Assembly: GCA_944474755.1 (NCBI GenBank)
Contig: OX104118.1
Location: forward strand, 87,775,860-87,839,859
Direction: 5' to 3'
Length of the DNA stretch: 64,000 bases
From: Limnoperna fortunei
Lineage: Eukaryota; Mollusca; Bivalvia; Mytilida; Modiolidae
Below, one piece after another: positions 37,301 through 46,881 of the stretch. The number at the start of each line of letters is the position of its first letter. The first letter of the stretch is position 1. The notes beneath the pieces are model-generated. The model was not told the origin of the DNA. It saw only the letters and a list, made by a program, of their open reading frames with translations, and did no database searches. The position numbers and the translations under genes were made by a program.

Positions 37301-38613
37301 CCAAGAATGGGAAACAGGTAACTTTCACAATAAAATAACGGTTATAAATACTAAGAATTTGATAACTCCTTTGTACATCACACTGGAAATTGGACAAATA
37401 CAAGCTACGGTAACAATTGTAATATTTTTGAATATATACGAAAAACGACAACGTGCACCAAAATCTGTTTTAAACCTCCTTAAAAGGATGAACATAAGTG
37501 TCCGCATGAAATCACTGTGAAAACGATTTATGAAGACACGTTAATTCGGTTTAGGTGATTATTAAGTCACCAAAAGATGATTTTCAGTACAGAGTAGTTA
37601 ACTTAGGAATGTTGGTATTCATGACAATGCAGATAGAATAAGAGATATTTAACAATAAGAGTGTTGGCCTTCTCATGAAAGTGCAGTTGACAATAGGGTG
37701 AGTTGGCTTATTCATGAAAAGGCAGCAGACAATAGGACGAATTGGTACGCTAATGAAAGGGCAGTTGACAATAAAAGAGTAGGTATATTCATAAAAGGTC
37801 AGTTGACAATAAAGGAGTTGACATACTCGTGAGAGGGCTGTCGACAATAAAAGAGTTGTTACATGTATACTAATGACAGGGCAGTTGACAATAAAAGAAT
37901 TAATGATCATAGAAGGACTGTTGTCAATAGGCATGCTGGTAATCGATGTACCAAATCAGAGGAAAACGGAGATTTCGCAAGCATGAAATAATAGTTGAAA
38001 ATGGAGATATGATACGCATGAAATTATGTTTGACAGCGATAAAATTGGTACTTTCTTCAGTTTAATCTCATGAATGTCTCTCAAACACACTGTACAAATT
38101 TTCACATTTCAAAACAATTTACAAATTAAGTTTGTTTTAAATTTGGGTTTATACAAAATTATGTGTAACTTAAATGATCGATAAATTAAAATAGCCTGTA
38201 AGTTTAATTGTTTTGGCCACACCTGGTACCTTAACCAGTTTTCATGCACAGAACACACTGCTTCATACATAGTCTTTGATACATACATATTTTGTTTTTG
38301 ACAAGTTTAACTAGCTATATATAGTTAATGTGCTGTTGTTGTCATAGGATTTAACACAATGCTATAACCATACTTCAGTCAGGTTTGTTTAGAGTTTGTT
38401 CCTTATCGTGATGGTTCGTGTCCTTATTAGAAATCTGATTTTAGAATTGTATCTTAAGCGTGTGGGTGTAACAACTACATGAGATTCGCTTATAGCAATT
38501 CAATCCTAGATAAAAACAAGGTGAATAGTACTGTACTGAATAACCCGCAGTAAATTAAAATAGTTATCTTACAAACTGTACTAAGAGAAAATATATAACT
38601 TACCAGGTAACAT
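25102..38613 (-). CDS. Gene B: secreted ShKT-Ly6-ShKT-Ly6-CTLD mosaic protein, 12 exons
   Basis: Exons: 38604-38613, 37120-37269, 34719-34798, 33971-34042, 33240-33369, 32396-32530, 31916-31989, 31368-31439, 30584-30725, 29291-29394, 27958-28048 and 25102-25322. They sum to 1281 nt and 426 residues; all junctions are GT-AG and in phase. Domains: signal peptide about 1-15; ShKT-type module 18-53; Ly6/uPAR 55-130; ShKT-type module 156-192; Ly6/uPAR 194-272; Thr/Pro linker 276-288; C-type-lectin-like domain 290-426. Both Ly6 domains have ten cysteines and end in CCxxDKCN. The CTLD opens CPSGFTLHGRNCF and closes CVDLHQALC, but I see no EPN/QPD or WND motif, so calcium-dependent sugar binding is doubtful. 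The signal peptide and disulfide-rich modules indicate an extracellular protein; no membrane anchor follows the CTLD. Function is unknown. Confidence 0.9.
25330..27720. other. Gene B intron 11, mostly featureless
   Basis: AT-rich; a short remnant of the ~36-bp array occurs near 25925-25960. No exon recognised. Confidence 0.5.
26822..26850. repeat. (AAT)n microsatellite
   Basis: About nine AAT repeats. Confidence 0.9.
27724..27868 (+). mobile_element. tRNA-derived SINE
   Basis: The head GGGGCCTCGGTGGCCGAGTG contains a polymerase III A box, and a degraded B box GCGGGTTCTCC lies near 27794. The 3' part CAATAAAAACTGGACGCCA...TGCTGAAAGTGGCGTAAAAC matches the SINE at 59082-59214. Confidence 0.78.
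27958..28048 (-). CDS. Gene B exon 11: CTLD middle
   Basis: KYCKDQCADLVYFHTLNEIA then LLNLHGFQRV, matching the A-x-x-C...L...E...L helix-2 region of CTLDs. Acceptor GCTCTTTCAG, donor GTAAGT, phase 0 in and 1 out. Confidence 0.85.
28049..29290. other. Gene B intron 10, nothing recognised
   Basis: No repeat or exon identified. Confidence 0.4.
29291..29394 (-). CDS. Gene B exon 10: start of the C-type-lectin-like domain
   Basis: Acceptor TTTCTTTCAG, donor GTATGC. In the frame set by exon 9 it reads QCVHSPGVCPSGFTLHGRNC then FLFSGS...RSMAE, the characteristic beginning of a CTLD. A different frame is hydrophobic and ends at a stop, but it is out of phase. Confidence 0.85.
30085..30165. repeat. 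Dispersed repeat fragment, copy 1
   Basis: AAAGTAGTTCTACTTTCACT and following sequence recurs at 54715-54790. Confidence 0.55.
30498..30617 (-). repeat. Three 40-bp units spanning the exon 9 splice donor
   Basis: The unit on the plus strand is GATACTCACGTTTCGGTGTG plus GTAGGAATCGGTGTAATGGA. On the minus strand each unit carries the linker end CCACACCGAAAC and donor GTGAGTATC (exon edges at 30584, 30544, 30504). Confidence 0.92.
30584..30725 (-). CDS. Gene B exon 9: second Ly6 domain, part 3, and Thr/Pro linker
   Basis: Encodes LCQQLQSSTSHIFGKRDF and later NCCIGDKCN, then a linker with PLSTTTTPIPTTPK. Acceptor TCTTTCAG. The most proximal of three GTGAGT donors (after 30584) is chosen because it alone keeps the frame into exon 10. 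Confidence 0.87.
31368..31439 (-). CDS. Gene B exon 8: second Ly6 domain, part 2
   Basis: 72 nt, the same length and phase as exon 4. Encodes RCYGFEKLGSNFLPAVQLGC then FDEK. Acceptor TTTTTTACAG. Donor GTTTGA is atypical. It was found by its fit between exons 7 and 9. Confidence 0.78.
31916..31989 (-). CDS. Gene B exon 7: second Ly6 domain, part 1
   Basis: Encodes YCLDCHEVPHPNNCTQTTAC then GDGK, the C-x2-C...NC...C pattern of a Ly6 opening. Acceptor CTTTGCAG. Donor GTGTGG is weak but gives the right phase. Confidence 0.82.
32396..32530 (-). CDS. Gene B exon 6: second ShKT-type module
   Basis: Acceptor TATTTGTCAG, donor GTAAGT. PTMDPSICVNLDNDIC and a Cys-rich stretch ending CPHMCKKC. Nearly identical in protein to gene A exon 6. 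Confidence 0.9.
32640..32860 (-). mobile_element. tRNA-derived SINE in gene B intron 5
   Basis: The reverse complement begins GGAGGCCTCAGTGGCTTAGG (A box) and contains GCGGGTTCGAGAC (B box). The far end holds the same CAACAATGTTCACCTATATA-type 3' region as the gene A copy at 2345-2530. Confidence 0.75.
32868..32930 (-). mobile_element. Second SINE 3' tail
   Basis: GATTGGTTGGTTGATTTGTT...TTGATTTAACGTCC is the reverse complement of a GACGTTAAATCAA plus (CAAC/CAAT)n SINE tail, directly upstream of the other SINE's head. Confidence 0.6.
33100..33239 (-). repeat. Degraded donor-spanning repeat at gene B exon 5
   Basis: Loose repeats of CAGTGTAATGGGGTTC...ATTACTTACT, matching the better preserved array in gene A at 2530-2793. 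Confidence 0.5.
33240..33369 (-). CDS. Gene B exon 5: first Ly6 domain, part 3
   Basis: TCLQYSSLSNKRVNVEAG followed by CCNRDKCN and a Pro-rich linker. Acceptor AATTTTATAG, donor GTAAGT. Confidence 0.9.
33971..34042 (-). CDS. Gene B exon 4: first Ly6 domain, part 2
   Basis: 72 nt, phase 0/0. YCFAAQTFTAHFTEAYKLGC then GDRQ. Donor GTAAGA; unlike gene A, no array has grown from this junction. Confidence 0.9.
34385..34600. repeat. Dispersed repeat, weak similarity to 47990-48240
   Basis: Shares CCTTTTTAGCGGCTACAATG with GAGCCTA and a following ACTCTC-CAACACGTAC block. Similarity is weak elsewhere. Confidence 0.35.
34719..34798 (-). CDS. Gene B exon 3: first Ly6 domain, part 1
   Basis: Acceptor ATTTTATAG, donor GTATGT. 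Encodes LQCYTCTDETDVTNC and continues to CQNNKD. Phase 1 in, phase 0 out. Confidence 0.9.
35200..35440. repeat. Dispersed repeat, copy 2
   Basis: Related to 11590-11860 (GAACCAACAA, TTCTGATTCGGTACAGCTAT, AAAAATTGGGAAAACTAT). Lies in gene B intron 2. Confidence 0.6.
35830..37030 (-). pseudogene. Decayed coding sequence of unknown family in gene B intron 2
   Basis: A minus-strand frame near 36120-36260 reads PPLVDWNLNFKTIMNAVKDY then SREWVKKKKWEQDPELDELS. Frames on either side (for example SDSSGHVISSTL near 36280-36345, and CYECFMKEPRINDKFGIPIY near 35925-35985) are also protein-like but broken by stops. I do not recognise the family. A dead mobile element or retrocopy is most likely. Confidence 0.45.
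37120..37269 (-). CDS. Gene B exon 2: signal peptide and first ShKT-type module
   Basis: Acceptor TTGTTTTAG, donor GTAAGT. Encodes EHCDDFDTSLCDLMMNREP and ends CQRSCGLC. Cys spacing 7-10-3-4-3-2 has the C-x3-C-x2-C ending of ShKT modules, with one extra cysteine. Confidence 0.9.
37240..37375 (-). repeat. ~55-bp repeats spanning the gene B exon 2 acceptor
   Basis: The ACGGTTATAAGTACCACGAA...GATAACT theme recurs twice more downstream (GGCGGTTATACAAACCAAGAA; ACGGTTATAAATACTAAGAA), parallel to gene A 8700-8960. Confidence 0.65.
37590..37950. repeat. ~40-bp tandem repeat in gene B intron 1
   Basis: About eight units of GGGCAGTTGACAATAAAAGA plus GTTGGTATACTCATGAAA. A 116-codon open frame here is an artefact of the array. 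Confidence 0.85.
38604..38613 (-). CDS. Gene B exon 1 (start codon)
   Basis: ATG TTA CCT G then donor GTAAGT, preceded by GCTGCC, a favourable start context. It joins exon 2 to give the signal peptide MLPVILFVVLITVNA. Confidence 0.85.
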
Positions 38614-38740
38614 GGCAGCTATCATTAAATCAACTCAATGTATTCTTATCTTGTACAGTGTAATGACAGATAGGTAAACGTCGTCTGTGAGATCTGGACT
38701 GAGAACTCAACATTGATATCTTTATAAGGATATGAAACAT
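38614..38740 (-). promoter_or_regulatory. Core promoter of gene B
   Basis: TATAAAG on the minus strand at 38720-38726, about 105 bp upstream of the ATG. ACGTCGTCTG near 38679 is conserved in gene A. Suggests transcription starts about 75-85 bp before the ATG. Confidence 0.6.
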
Positions 38741-40470
38741 GTCGTGCTTCAAGGACAGTTATTTACAGGTCTTAGGATATTTACATAAAGCTGTTGTGTG
38801 TCATCAGATATAGGCTTTAAGATGTATTAATATAAATATGTAAGGCTTTAACTTCTCGACAGTAGTGCATGATCTGTTTCACTTTAAAATAGAGGGACAT
38901 GCAATTGGTGTTCAGCTTAGAAAGTGAAAAAAATATAGCGACTTCTTACATATGAGGTTAAAGACTTTTTCCCAAAATTATTACCAAATGCCGATTTTTT
39001 CTGTAGCGTCTATGAAAACTTCATCTATGAATCTCCCTTTCCAAAATTACTTCTTTACAAGGTTTTTGTGATACATTTCTAGCAATGCAAATGCAATTAT
39101 AAGTTATTTAATTCAAGATATGCACCATGTTTTAATTTAGCTAATTATTGATTCAATCTTTAAAAGGAATGTAAAACAAAATACCGCACACGGAGAAATA
39201 TGTCAAAAAAAACCAATCCACCTGCAAACTCCAGAACCAACAACCGAAGATACAGTTACTAAATGAAATCGTATGTCAGTTTATAATTGAAATAATTATA
39301 AGGTAATTTAATGGCTGACGTCTTCTGTATAAAGCAGACATTTTGTGGTTTTGCTTGCTATCTTCGGTATGAAAAATTTGAAGAATGTGTAAGAAACTGA
39401 TAACCGTATATGAATGCATGCCATCCGCATAGTATAGTTCGTATTATCTAGCGCAACAGGCGTTATGACATATAGCTGCAAACCATTAATTGGATTTTTT
39501 ATGCCAGTGACATACAATTATTTAATTATATTTATCTAGAATTAAGCATATGTTTTGCCACAATCATCTATATGGGTGATACACACAATATGTACTTTTC
39601 TCGCACCTACTTTTTGACGTCACAATGAATGGTATAACCAATGATTTGGTTACTGACTCATTCTATGAATGAAATATGACGTCAAATGTGTGTGACGTTA
39701 GTGACTATATTTTATAAACAAATGCTTCGGTGAATGTTTAATTTTAAATTGTAAACATTCAGTTTTATTTTTTATAAATTTATAATTTATACATGTTAAT
39801 GTTCGATAAACTTAAAACGTTTATGGCAGTGACATATAACTATATAATGATATGTCTCTATTTATACAGTTAGAATTTTCTATAGAAAATGTTCTACTTG
39901 TTTTGATCCTACGCTCTATATACAATAAAAGTTATAGACTGAGTCAATATCATTCCATCAATCTTTCCGGCACAACAGATATTAGAGATCGCTATTTATT
40001 TTTTTCAGAATCCAAATTTTTTTGGGTGAGGGCTTTATCATATTGTTTTACTGTGCTTTTACTTTCCTAATATTAATTTATAAAATACGATTGCATTATA
40101 GTACATGTAGTCGGTAGAGCCTTACATCATATGTTATGCAGCAATGAATGCTGAAAATTTTATGACATCTAACACAAGATGCAATTTCATTGAAAACATC
40201 CCCAGATTTAAATAACATGACATCAAAGATACTATTGTTATAATGGTGTTATGTGGGGAAAATAAATAAAGTACATGTTATGTAAAATAGGATTTTGTTA
40301 CATGTAATGTATTGCTTTCTCTGAAAATTTATATCAAGAATTTGAATTTATAAACCTATATAGATCTTAATAAGTAAATTATGAATTTTGAAATAATTAG
40401 GTTTTAAATAATGGTCCTATGTTTATATGCCCATCATTTATGATAAGATATTTTACAATTTGACCCTGAG
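38741..40470. other. Intergenic, nothing recognised apart from a paired motif
   Basis: TGACGTCA at about 39617 and ATGACGTCAA at about 39677 flank a short partly symmetric segment. A fragment of the 11590 repeat lies at 39218-39260. Confidence 0.35.
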
Positions 40471-40479
40471 TGTAGGACA

Positions 40480-40860
40480 AAATCCCCCCACCCCTGGACA
40501 AAATCCCTTCCGTGTAATTTAGCATAGGCGGGCAAAGTCCCCTCGTTGAATTTATATGGCGGACAAAATCCCCTTGTAAAATTTTCAAGGTGAAAAAAAT
40601 CCCTCCCGAATCTGATTTTTTTTAAATATTTTTGTTCACACCGTACAGTCTCGTACATATACAGATTAACCTTGAATTTTTTTAAATTACTTAATAATAA
40701 TTATAATTGTTTGTCTCATTTGCAATGCTTAATTGGTGACCTTTTAATTAAAATGTTTATGATCAAACGAATATTGATTACTTGAGCAAAACATTCTGTA
40801 CATCTTGTAGAAAATTGAAACGGGTATGGCTTTTTACTGATAAAGTAATAATTAACTAAA
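40480..40860 (+). repeat. Dispersed repeat, copy 1 (related to the leader of the 57-61 kb LINE)
   Basis: GGACAAAATCCC, CACACCGTACAGTCTCGTA, GTCTCATTTGCAATGCTTAA and AACATTCTGTACATCTTGTA recur in the same order at 57250-57620. Confidence 0.85.
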
Positions 40861-40869
40861 CTAAAGGCA

Positions 40870-42180
40870 TAATTTAGTTCAAACAATTGAATTGTTTGTT
40901 CGGTAAATAATAACGAAAGGGATCAAATGGCGCGGTTCCTTTATTAACAAATGTCGAACCAAACTATACAAACCATATCGACTCGATTTGTCTCAGTAAA
41001 AACAAATTAATAACAATGTTTTAATCTTTGTCTCATTCATCATTTCAAGCACCACTAAAAAACTATTGAACAAGATGTACATGGTATGTGTTATGTGGTT
41101 CAAGCCAGCCAACCCTTAAAAACTTTCAGGTCTTTGATTTTTTTTTGCTTACAAGATGTGTAATTCTGCCAAATGACATTTTTGGTGCTATGTTAAGGAC
41201 ATATAAAGACCTTTGTTTTGTTTGTTTTAATGGTGTTTAACACTTTCATCAAGTTTTAACTATATCCTAGTGTGAATGTAAAAAAGCAAAACTTTTAAAT
41301 AATGAAGACACAAAGTTACTGAATAACAGAGACAAATGAGATACTGCAACATACATGACTTCTTTGAAATAAATGGCTCATTTAGTATTTGAAACATTAC
41401 ATTTTCTAACTGAATTGTTTGCGTTTTAAACGTCAAAACTTTTTACATTCATCTTTTACTTCTGAAAAAAAAGATTTTTTATGTTATATAATCTGTATGG
41501 ACGTGAATTTCAATACCTAGTGAAACTTGTTCAATGAAAAACAAATACATATTCTCATTGGACGACACTTACTCCAGCCTAAATGCCCCTTTTGCTAATA
41601 TTTGTAAAAACTGAATGGAAGAATTCTCATTCTTCCAATAAAGAAATACATGAACTTTTATTTCAAATTATAATCTCTATTATATTTCAGAATTAATCTG
41701 ACTCTTATTAAAAGCAATTCTGATAGCAGAAGGACGTCACAATGGTAACAGGGAAGACAAAATAAGACTTCCCCGTAAAAAAATCAATCCTGAATTAGGA
41801 AAAGGAATAGTGTTAAATACAGAAAAGGTTAACAATATACTGATTTATCTTCATTTTATACAATAAAACAGATAAAATGAGATTTTCTATTTCATCATTT
41901 TTGGTTACAAAAAAGACTCTTTTGGTAACAGGAAAGATAATTTGTAAAATTGATTCAAAACAACTTGTATACGGTATATCAGAAATAGTGGTGTTAGATG
42001 ATTTTGTTTTTTCTTATGTACATTCTTTATTTCATGACTTACCCTGTAATGGTATGATACACTTGTAGCAATAACAGCCTCATTTGAAAACATCATTTGT
42101 GACACAGATATTCCGTAACAGTCTTTTAAGTCATTATGGCGACCGTTATATTTTTAAAGTGACGACTTAAATTTTGCCAC
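40870..42180. other. Intergenic, nothing recognised
   Basis: AT-rich, no recognisable element. Confidence 0.4.
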
Positions 42181-42189
42181 CCTTAGGTA

Positions 42190-42680
42190 AGTCTGGTAAA
42201 GGAAAACTGGACAGATAACAGATAATGCAGAACCCTGAGTAATTGATCCCTTGGGAGGTTTATACTCCATATGCTGGTGCTGCTGGTGAGTTGACTCAAT
42301 CAGCCCCTTTTGTATATTTTGATTCTGAGTCGACTTTCATTGTCAATTTCCAGATATAGTTCAAGGTATGTGGTAGACTCAGATGAGAGTATCCACAGTT
42401 GATTTGCAGTCGACCTTTGGAGTAGCTTCTTTAATATTTTTGAAGACCGCATATGTAACTGAGTGGACCGTTACGGAATATCTATATGACCATGGATTTT
42501 TTCCGTTTCCCGAAACCACTTCCACACTTTTTACTGAATTATGACTGCCCCATATACCGGATTTTAGCATGAGTGATCCGACGCGTGCCACGCATGCAGC
42601 AGGAGTTAGTTATTCTTTCAAAGTACAGGGATTAATCGCCAGTTTCTAGCGGGTGCTCTGTAACTCAGGTTAGATTTATG
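42190..42680. repeat. Probable dispersed bivalve repeat
   Basis: The stretch with GTAACTGAGTGGACCGTTAC and ATACCGGATTTTAGCATGAG resembles, from memory, a very common bivalve repeat. There is no second copy in the window to prove it. Confidence 0.35.
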
Positions 42681-43099
42681 TCCTTGTCTTATCATTTTAT
42701 GGTATCTTTGATTCATTTATGTTTTTCTTACGTATACAACCTTATCATTTCATCGCTCAATAGTCAGCGTCAGCAAATCAAATAGTCGCATATCAGATAT
42801 GAAGTGGCCCATTACAAAACAAAATTGTAATCCTTTAATCCATCTGATTCCAAACATTTAAGCGTAAAGCAAGAACAATAACTAGTAATAGTAAACTAGC
42901 ATTTGTCAAAACGCTAACGTACGTGATAAAAGATCGCTAAATCAGTCACCAAAGAATAACACATTGGACGTTCTACATAGCATTATTATGGTTTTATTGT
43001 TTTCACTTTTTACATTTTATTCTAGAATCTGGAGTTTTACAACATGCCAGAAACATAAAATCGTATGTAAAACAGTATAACATTCCAGACAAACTTGGA

Positions 43100-43320
43100 C
43101 TGGAGTGGGAGAGCGTCATTTTGTGGTCGTTCAAGTATAGATTCAAATAACCGACTGAAACAATTGAGTAAACGAACGCTTTTGTTTTGAGAGGAAGTCA
43201 GAGTACCACTGAAAACCACCGACCTTCAGCATTTCTTGTTAAATAAGATTTGAGTAGAATACGTCATGTCCACATTAAGGATGAAACCTACAACCTCTTA
43301 GTTGACGCGTTCTGGTGTAA
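43100..43320 (-). mobile_element. Degraded tRNA-derived SINE
   Basis: GTCAGAGTACCACTGAAAACC, GACCTTCAGCA and GATGAAACCTACAACCTCTT match the layout of the SINE at 2345-2530. Confidence 0.55.
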
Positions 43321-43874
43321 TTGGATCATTGCGAATAGTTTTAGGAACTGTTCTGTGAACTCTATATATGTATAGCACAAGTTTTCAATGTACTAATTAC
43401 ATGACGTATTATAGAAAATTATCTCACATATCACAAAAATGGTCTACATTATTGTTTTTACTTAAAATGTTGCATACTACTACAGATACAGTCAGGAATT
43501 TATTAATCTTGGTATACATTAAAAAATATATATCTTGAACAATGTGTTGTAATTTCAGTGTAATAAGACTTTTAGCTTCTGCGTGTATCTGTTAATTTAA
43601 CAGAAATAATAAACAATCAATAAAACATAAATATGTAGAGTCAAGATTTTAAAAAAAACTTGTTAGGTATTCAAAATAAAATATAGGAATTTTCTAACTT
43701 CTCAGAAAAATGATTATGAAAACAGACCGCTATTGTTTTGACTTGTTATAAATACATCTGAAGAAACATTACGCACATACATACATAGTCAGTATATGAA
43801 AGCAGATTACTAGTATCATAATGAAGCAAAAGCAGTCACTAAATAATCCTGATCAACAAGATGTGACAATTTAG

Positions 43875-43973
43875 TCATTGTATGTCTCCACTATGTGCGC
43901 TGGTAAATTTTGCCCCAGTCTGACCAAGTCCTACATGCAGCATCACCGTTATGTACTCATCTTTGTCGCAAAC
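43875..43973 (-). CDS. Stefin exon 3 and stop
   Basis: VCDKDEYITVMLHVGLGQTG and a short tail ending in GDIQ stop. Acceptor ATTGCAG. Confidence 0.86.
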   Translation of the reverse strand, partial: VCDKDEYITVMLHVGLGQTGAKFTSAHSGDIQ

Positions 43974-46881
43974 CTGCAATATTTATATACAGCGTTATCA
44001 ATAACAATTTATTGATAAACGTCAAACATATTATGTTTTTATTGATCGTTAATTACATTTATATTTTGCTACTTATAGCGTACCTGTACAGGGTGTTCAA
44101 AACATTAACATAGGGTATTATTTTTACAATAAATCCCTTGCCTCATAACTTTTCCTCTATATAAGAAAAGCTCTAACGTACCTCATCATTCAAGATACAA
44201 AGACCCTAAAAGTCCAATGACTCATAGAGTGAAGTTTGTGACTAAAGTTGTCAGTTTTAAGAAAGTAGTCATTCCATATAGGGAGACAAACTATTAGTCG
44301 GTGACATCTGTTATGTTCGACCGTGTTTAAGCGGATGTAACGATTTGTAACAGCACTAATATATATCATATGATATATATGTAATTCTATTTTTCCCATT
44401 TTTACGTTATATTCAAACCGCGTGACTGGTGTGGAAAATATATTTCTCTGCACTAGTGTATATGTTGTTCTCAGATCTGTTAATTGGTTAAACTAAGAAC
44501 GTCACAAACAAAAATAATGATGTCATAAACACAATTTTTTAATCCTTTTGATTGAGCATGTTTCACATATGAACGAAAATATTTCTATCAGTAGTGATAA
44601 AATTTAGCGATAAAAATTATCTGTGTTAAATATTTACTGGCAGTTGTTTTACACCAGTTTGAGTTGTTTATTAAAAATTATCGGGCAAAAAGATGAACAT
44701 ACAGTACTCAATTTATATTTAATGTGCTTAAAAAGAAAACTTGCAAAAACCAACAGTAAAACCAAATAAGACCAACACGATAACCAAAGAAACATTTTCG
44801 TTAAAAATTGTTTCTCTAGGAGGGTAAGTAGTTATGTTAAATATATTTGAAAGTAGATTCCTTCAAAACGTGTGTTGATATGAACATTAGTTTATATTAA
44901 CTTGTTATACCCTCAAATTACAAATTACGAATATGATATAACATTACCAAATAATCATAATATATTTGTTTTACAAATCCCTTAGGCTTTATTTGATACT
45001 CACAAGTATCTTGTAATTCGCCCCATGTACCACTTGGCTTTGATAAAGCATAGCGATCAACGCTTTGTGATTCGCTTTCATTGCTTGATTAACTTCCTTT
45101 AAAACCTGCCATAATAGAAATACAAGTATTAACGGAGAAAAAGTTTGTATTTTACTGTATGCTTATGATAATGTTTTAATAGCTGAAAATGAAAAGGATT
45201 TAGAGGTCATGTTAGATATATTAGTGTATTTTGTAAGAAAAAATCCTTTAACGTAAATTTAAAACACCAAATTAGTACACTTTAGAAACCCTTCTTTAAC
45301 TAGGACAAATTTAGTGTGTTTATATGATGGTAAAAAAATTGATTTACAGTCTAGTTATATGTATTCTTGGTTTATTATTGGCAGAAATTTTTGATTATAA
45401 CGAGACTGCTAAAACTGTAGCTAGGTCAGCAAGCAGAGCTTTGAGCCTACTTATTGTTAAAATTAAAGCCCATTGTGGCTTCCAGACATTTTTCTTGCAT
45501 TAGTGCTGTCTAGCACAGGGCCATCCGATTTATTATAGGTGATGGGAGTATACTCCAAATAATGTCATTAATGGGGATATGGGTTTGACACCACCTTGTG
45601 ACAAGCCATGTACTTGTGTAGCAAGGCATTGGAGTAGATTATGCAGTATCGAAATAGATAGAATCAATAGTAAAGTATTTAAATGGAGTTATAGATATGT
45701 TGTTTATTAGAAGAATAATTGGTGTTATAGAGTTATAACTAAATTTAGAGAGTTCAGTTTAATAACTTTATAGATTTTAAAAATATTCTTCATAACTAGT
45801 CATATGTATCTATTGGAAAACATTGTAGTTGATAAATATAAAATAGACTGGAAACATTGAAAATTTCCAAGATCTTGGCTGTAAACTTTGAACATAAAAG
45901 CTTTTTAGACATAGTTATGGTACACGAGAATATCATCTCTGCCACTTGAATGTGTCAAGGAGACATAGAAGTGCTTATGCTAAATTCAGATGTCGGATTT
46001 CCCGCCCCTCCCCCCCCCCAAAAAAAAAGAAACAGGTAGATACAAAAATAAAAGTTTACTAGATAGAACTTGTTGTTTATGACATGAGGTAGAAGATGAG
46101 CAACATGTAATAATTAAGTTTCTATTATATGCAAATCTACGTGATATCAAGTTCAGTGAGGCCTTACAATTAAATGGAAATTTTAAATGTTTTAAATGAA
46201 ATTGAGAAATTTATATTGTTAGGTGATAAAAAAAGTTTTGTTTTCAAACCTGCTATAATATTTCATGTATGTGAGAGAAATGCTTTTAGATATTCAAAAA
46301 TGTTTTATATATGTTTTATTGTTGTACATATTTACTTAAACTTGATATGTTATTAATAATAGTCTCTCATAATGGCACTTGTATTTGTTTTACTTATACT
46401 TAATTATTATTAATCTACAGTATTGTCGGACTAAGGTATTAGTGTGTGGTATTTACGAGAAGTCAAAATATATTAAATATTTTGAAACCAGGAAAAGCGA
46501 AGAGCCATTAAATCCCACCCTGTCTTTGTCATTTCTTCCTTATATCTTTTAGAAATGTTTAGTTAGACTGTCGGAATGCTATTTAACGTTTCAACTATCA
46601 ACATGCAATAACAGTGAACTTCAAATGAAAGTCGCATTGAGTACGAAGTGTGTTTTAGCGACGGATTTTCCTGTTGGTATAAATAAAATATTTTAAAAAC
46701 GTTACATAAAACTAAGAATAAATTCTGGGTTACAAAATTCCCTTTTAGACAAAAGTGTATACAATAAGCATTGTAAAATTGGAAAGAGATTATTTACCTG
46801 ATTTACTAATTCCTGTACGTCTCCGTCAGCTTTCACAATTTTTCCATAACCACCCGCTACAGGATGTTTAACATCGGCCAT
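43875..46881 (-). CDS. Stefin (type 1 cystatin), cysteine protease inhibitor, 3 exons
   Basis: Exons 46798-46881, 45004-45105 and 43875-43973 join in phase 0 to give 94 residues, the usual stefin size, with no signal peptide. That fits a cytosolic inhibitor of papain-like cysteine proteases such as cathepsins. Visible motifs: the N-terminal AGG (residues 9-11), which occupies the protease cleft in the family; the first hairpin QVVHG (QxVxG, residues 52-56) followed by ANYKI; and a final strand region DEYITVMLHVGL. The LP-type second hairpin common in vertebrate stefins is not evident; GLGQTG stands there. Donors are GTAAAT and GTGAGT; acceptors are CTATTATGGCAG and ATATTGCAG. Intron 1 holds a dead LINE on the opposite strand. 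The start ATG is the only one consistent with the AGG position. Confidence 0.88.
45004..45105 (-). CDS. Stefin exon 2 with QxVxG loop
   Basis: 34 codons, containing LYQSQVVHGANYKIL at the end. Acceptor TTATGGCAG, donor GTGAGT. Confidence 0.9.
45120..46400 (+). mobile_element. Decayed LINE in stefin intron 1
   Basis: GEKVCILLYAYDNVLIAENE is a mutated YADDIVLIAENE catalytic block (45140-45200). Later parts match the 57-61 kb LINE, including GDGSILQIMSLMGIWV-like text, a zinc-knuckle remnant near 46075-46110, and the 3' end TAGTCTCTCATAATGGCACTT. Multiple frame breaks. Confidence 0.8.
46798..46881 (-). CDS. Stefin exon 1
   Basis: 28 codons: MADVKHPVAGGYGKIVKAD and then GDVQELVNQ; donor GTAAAT. 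Confidence 0.88.
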
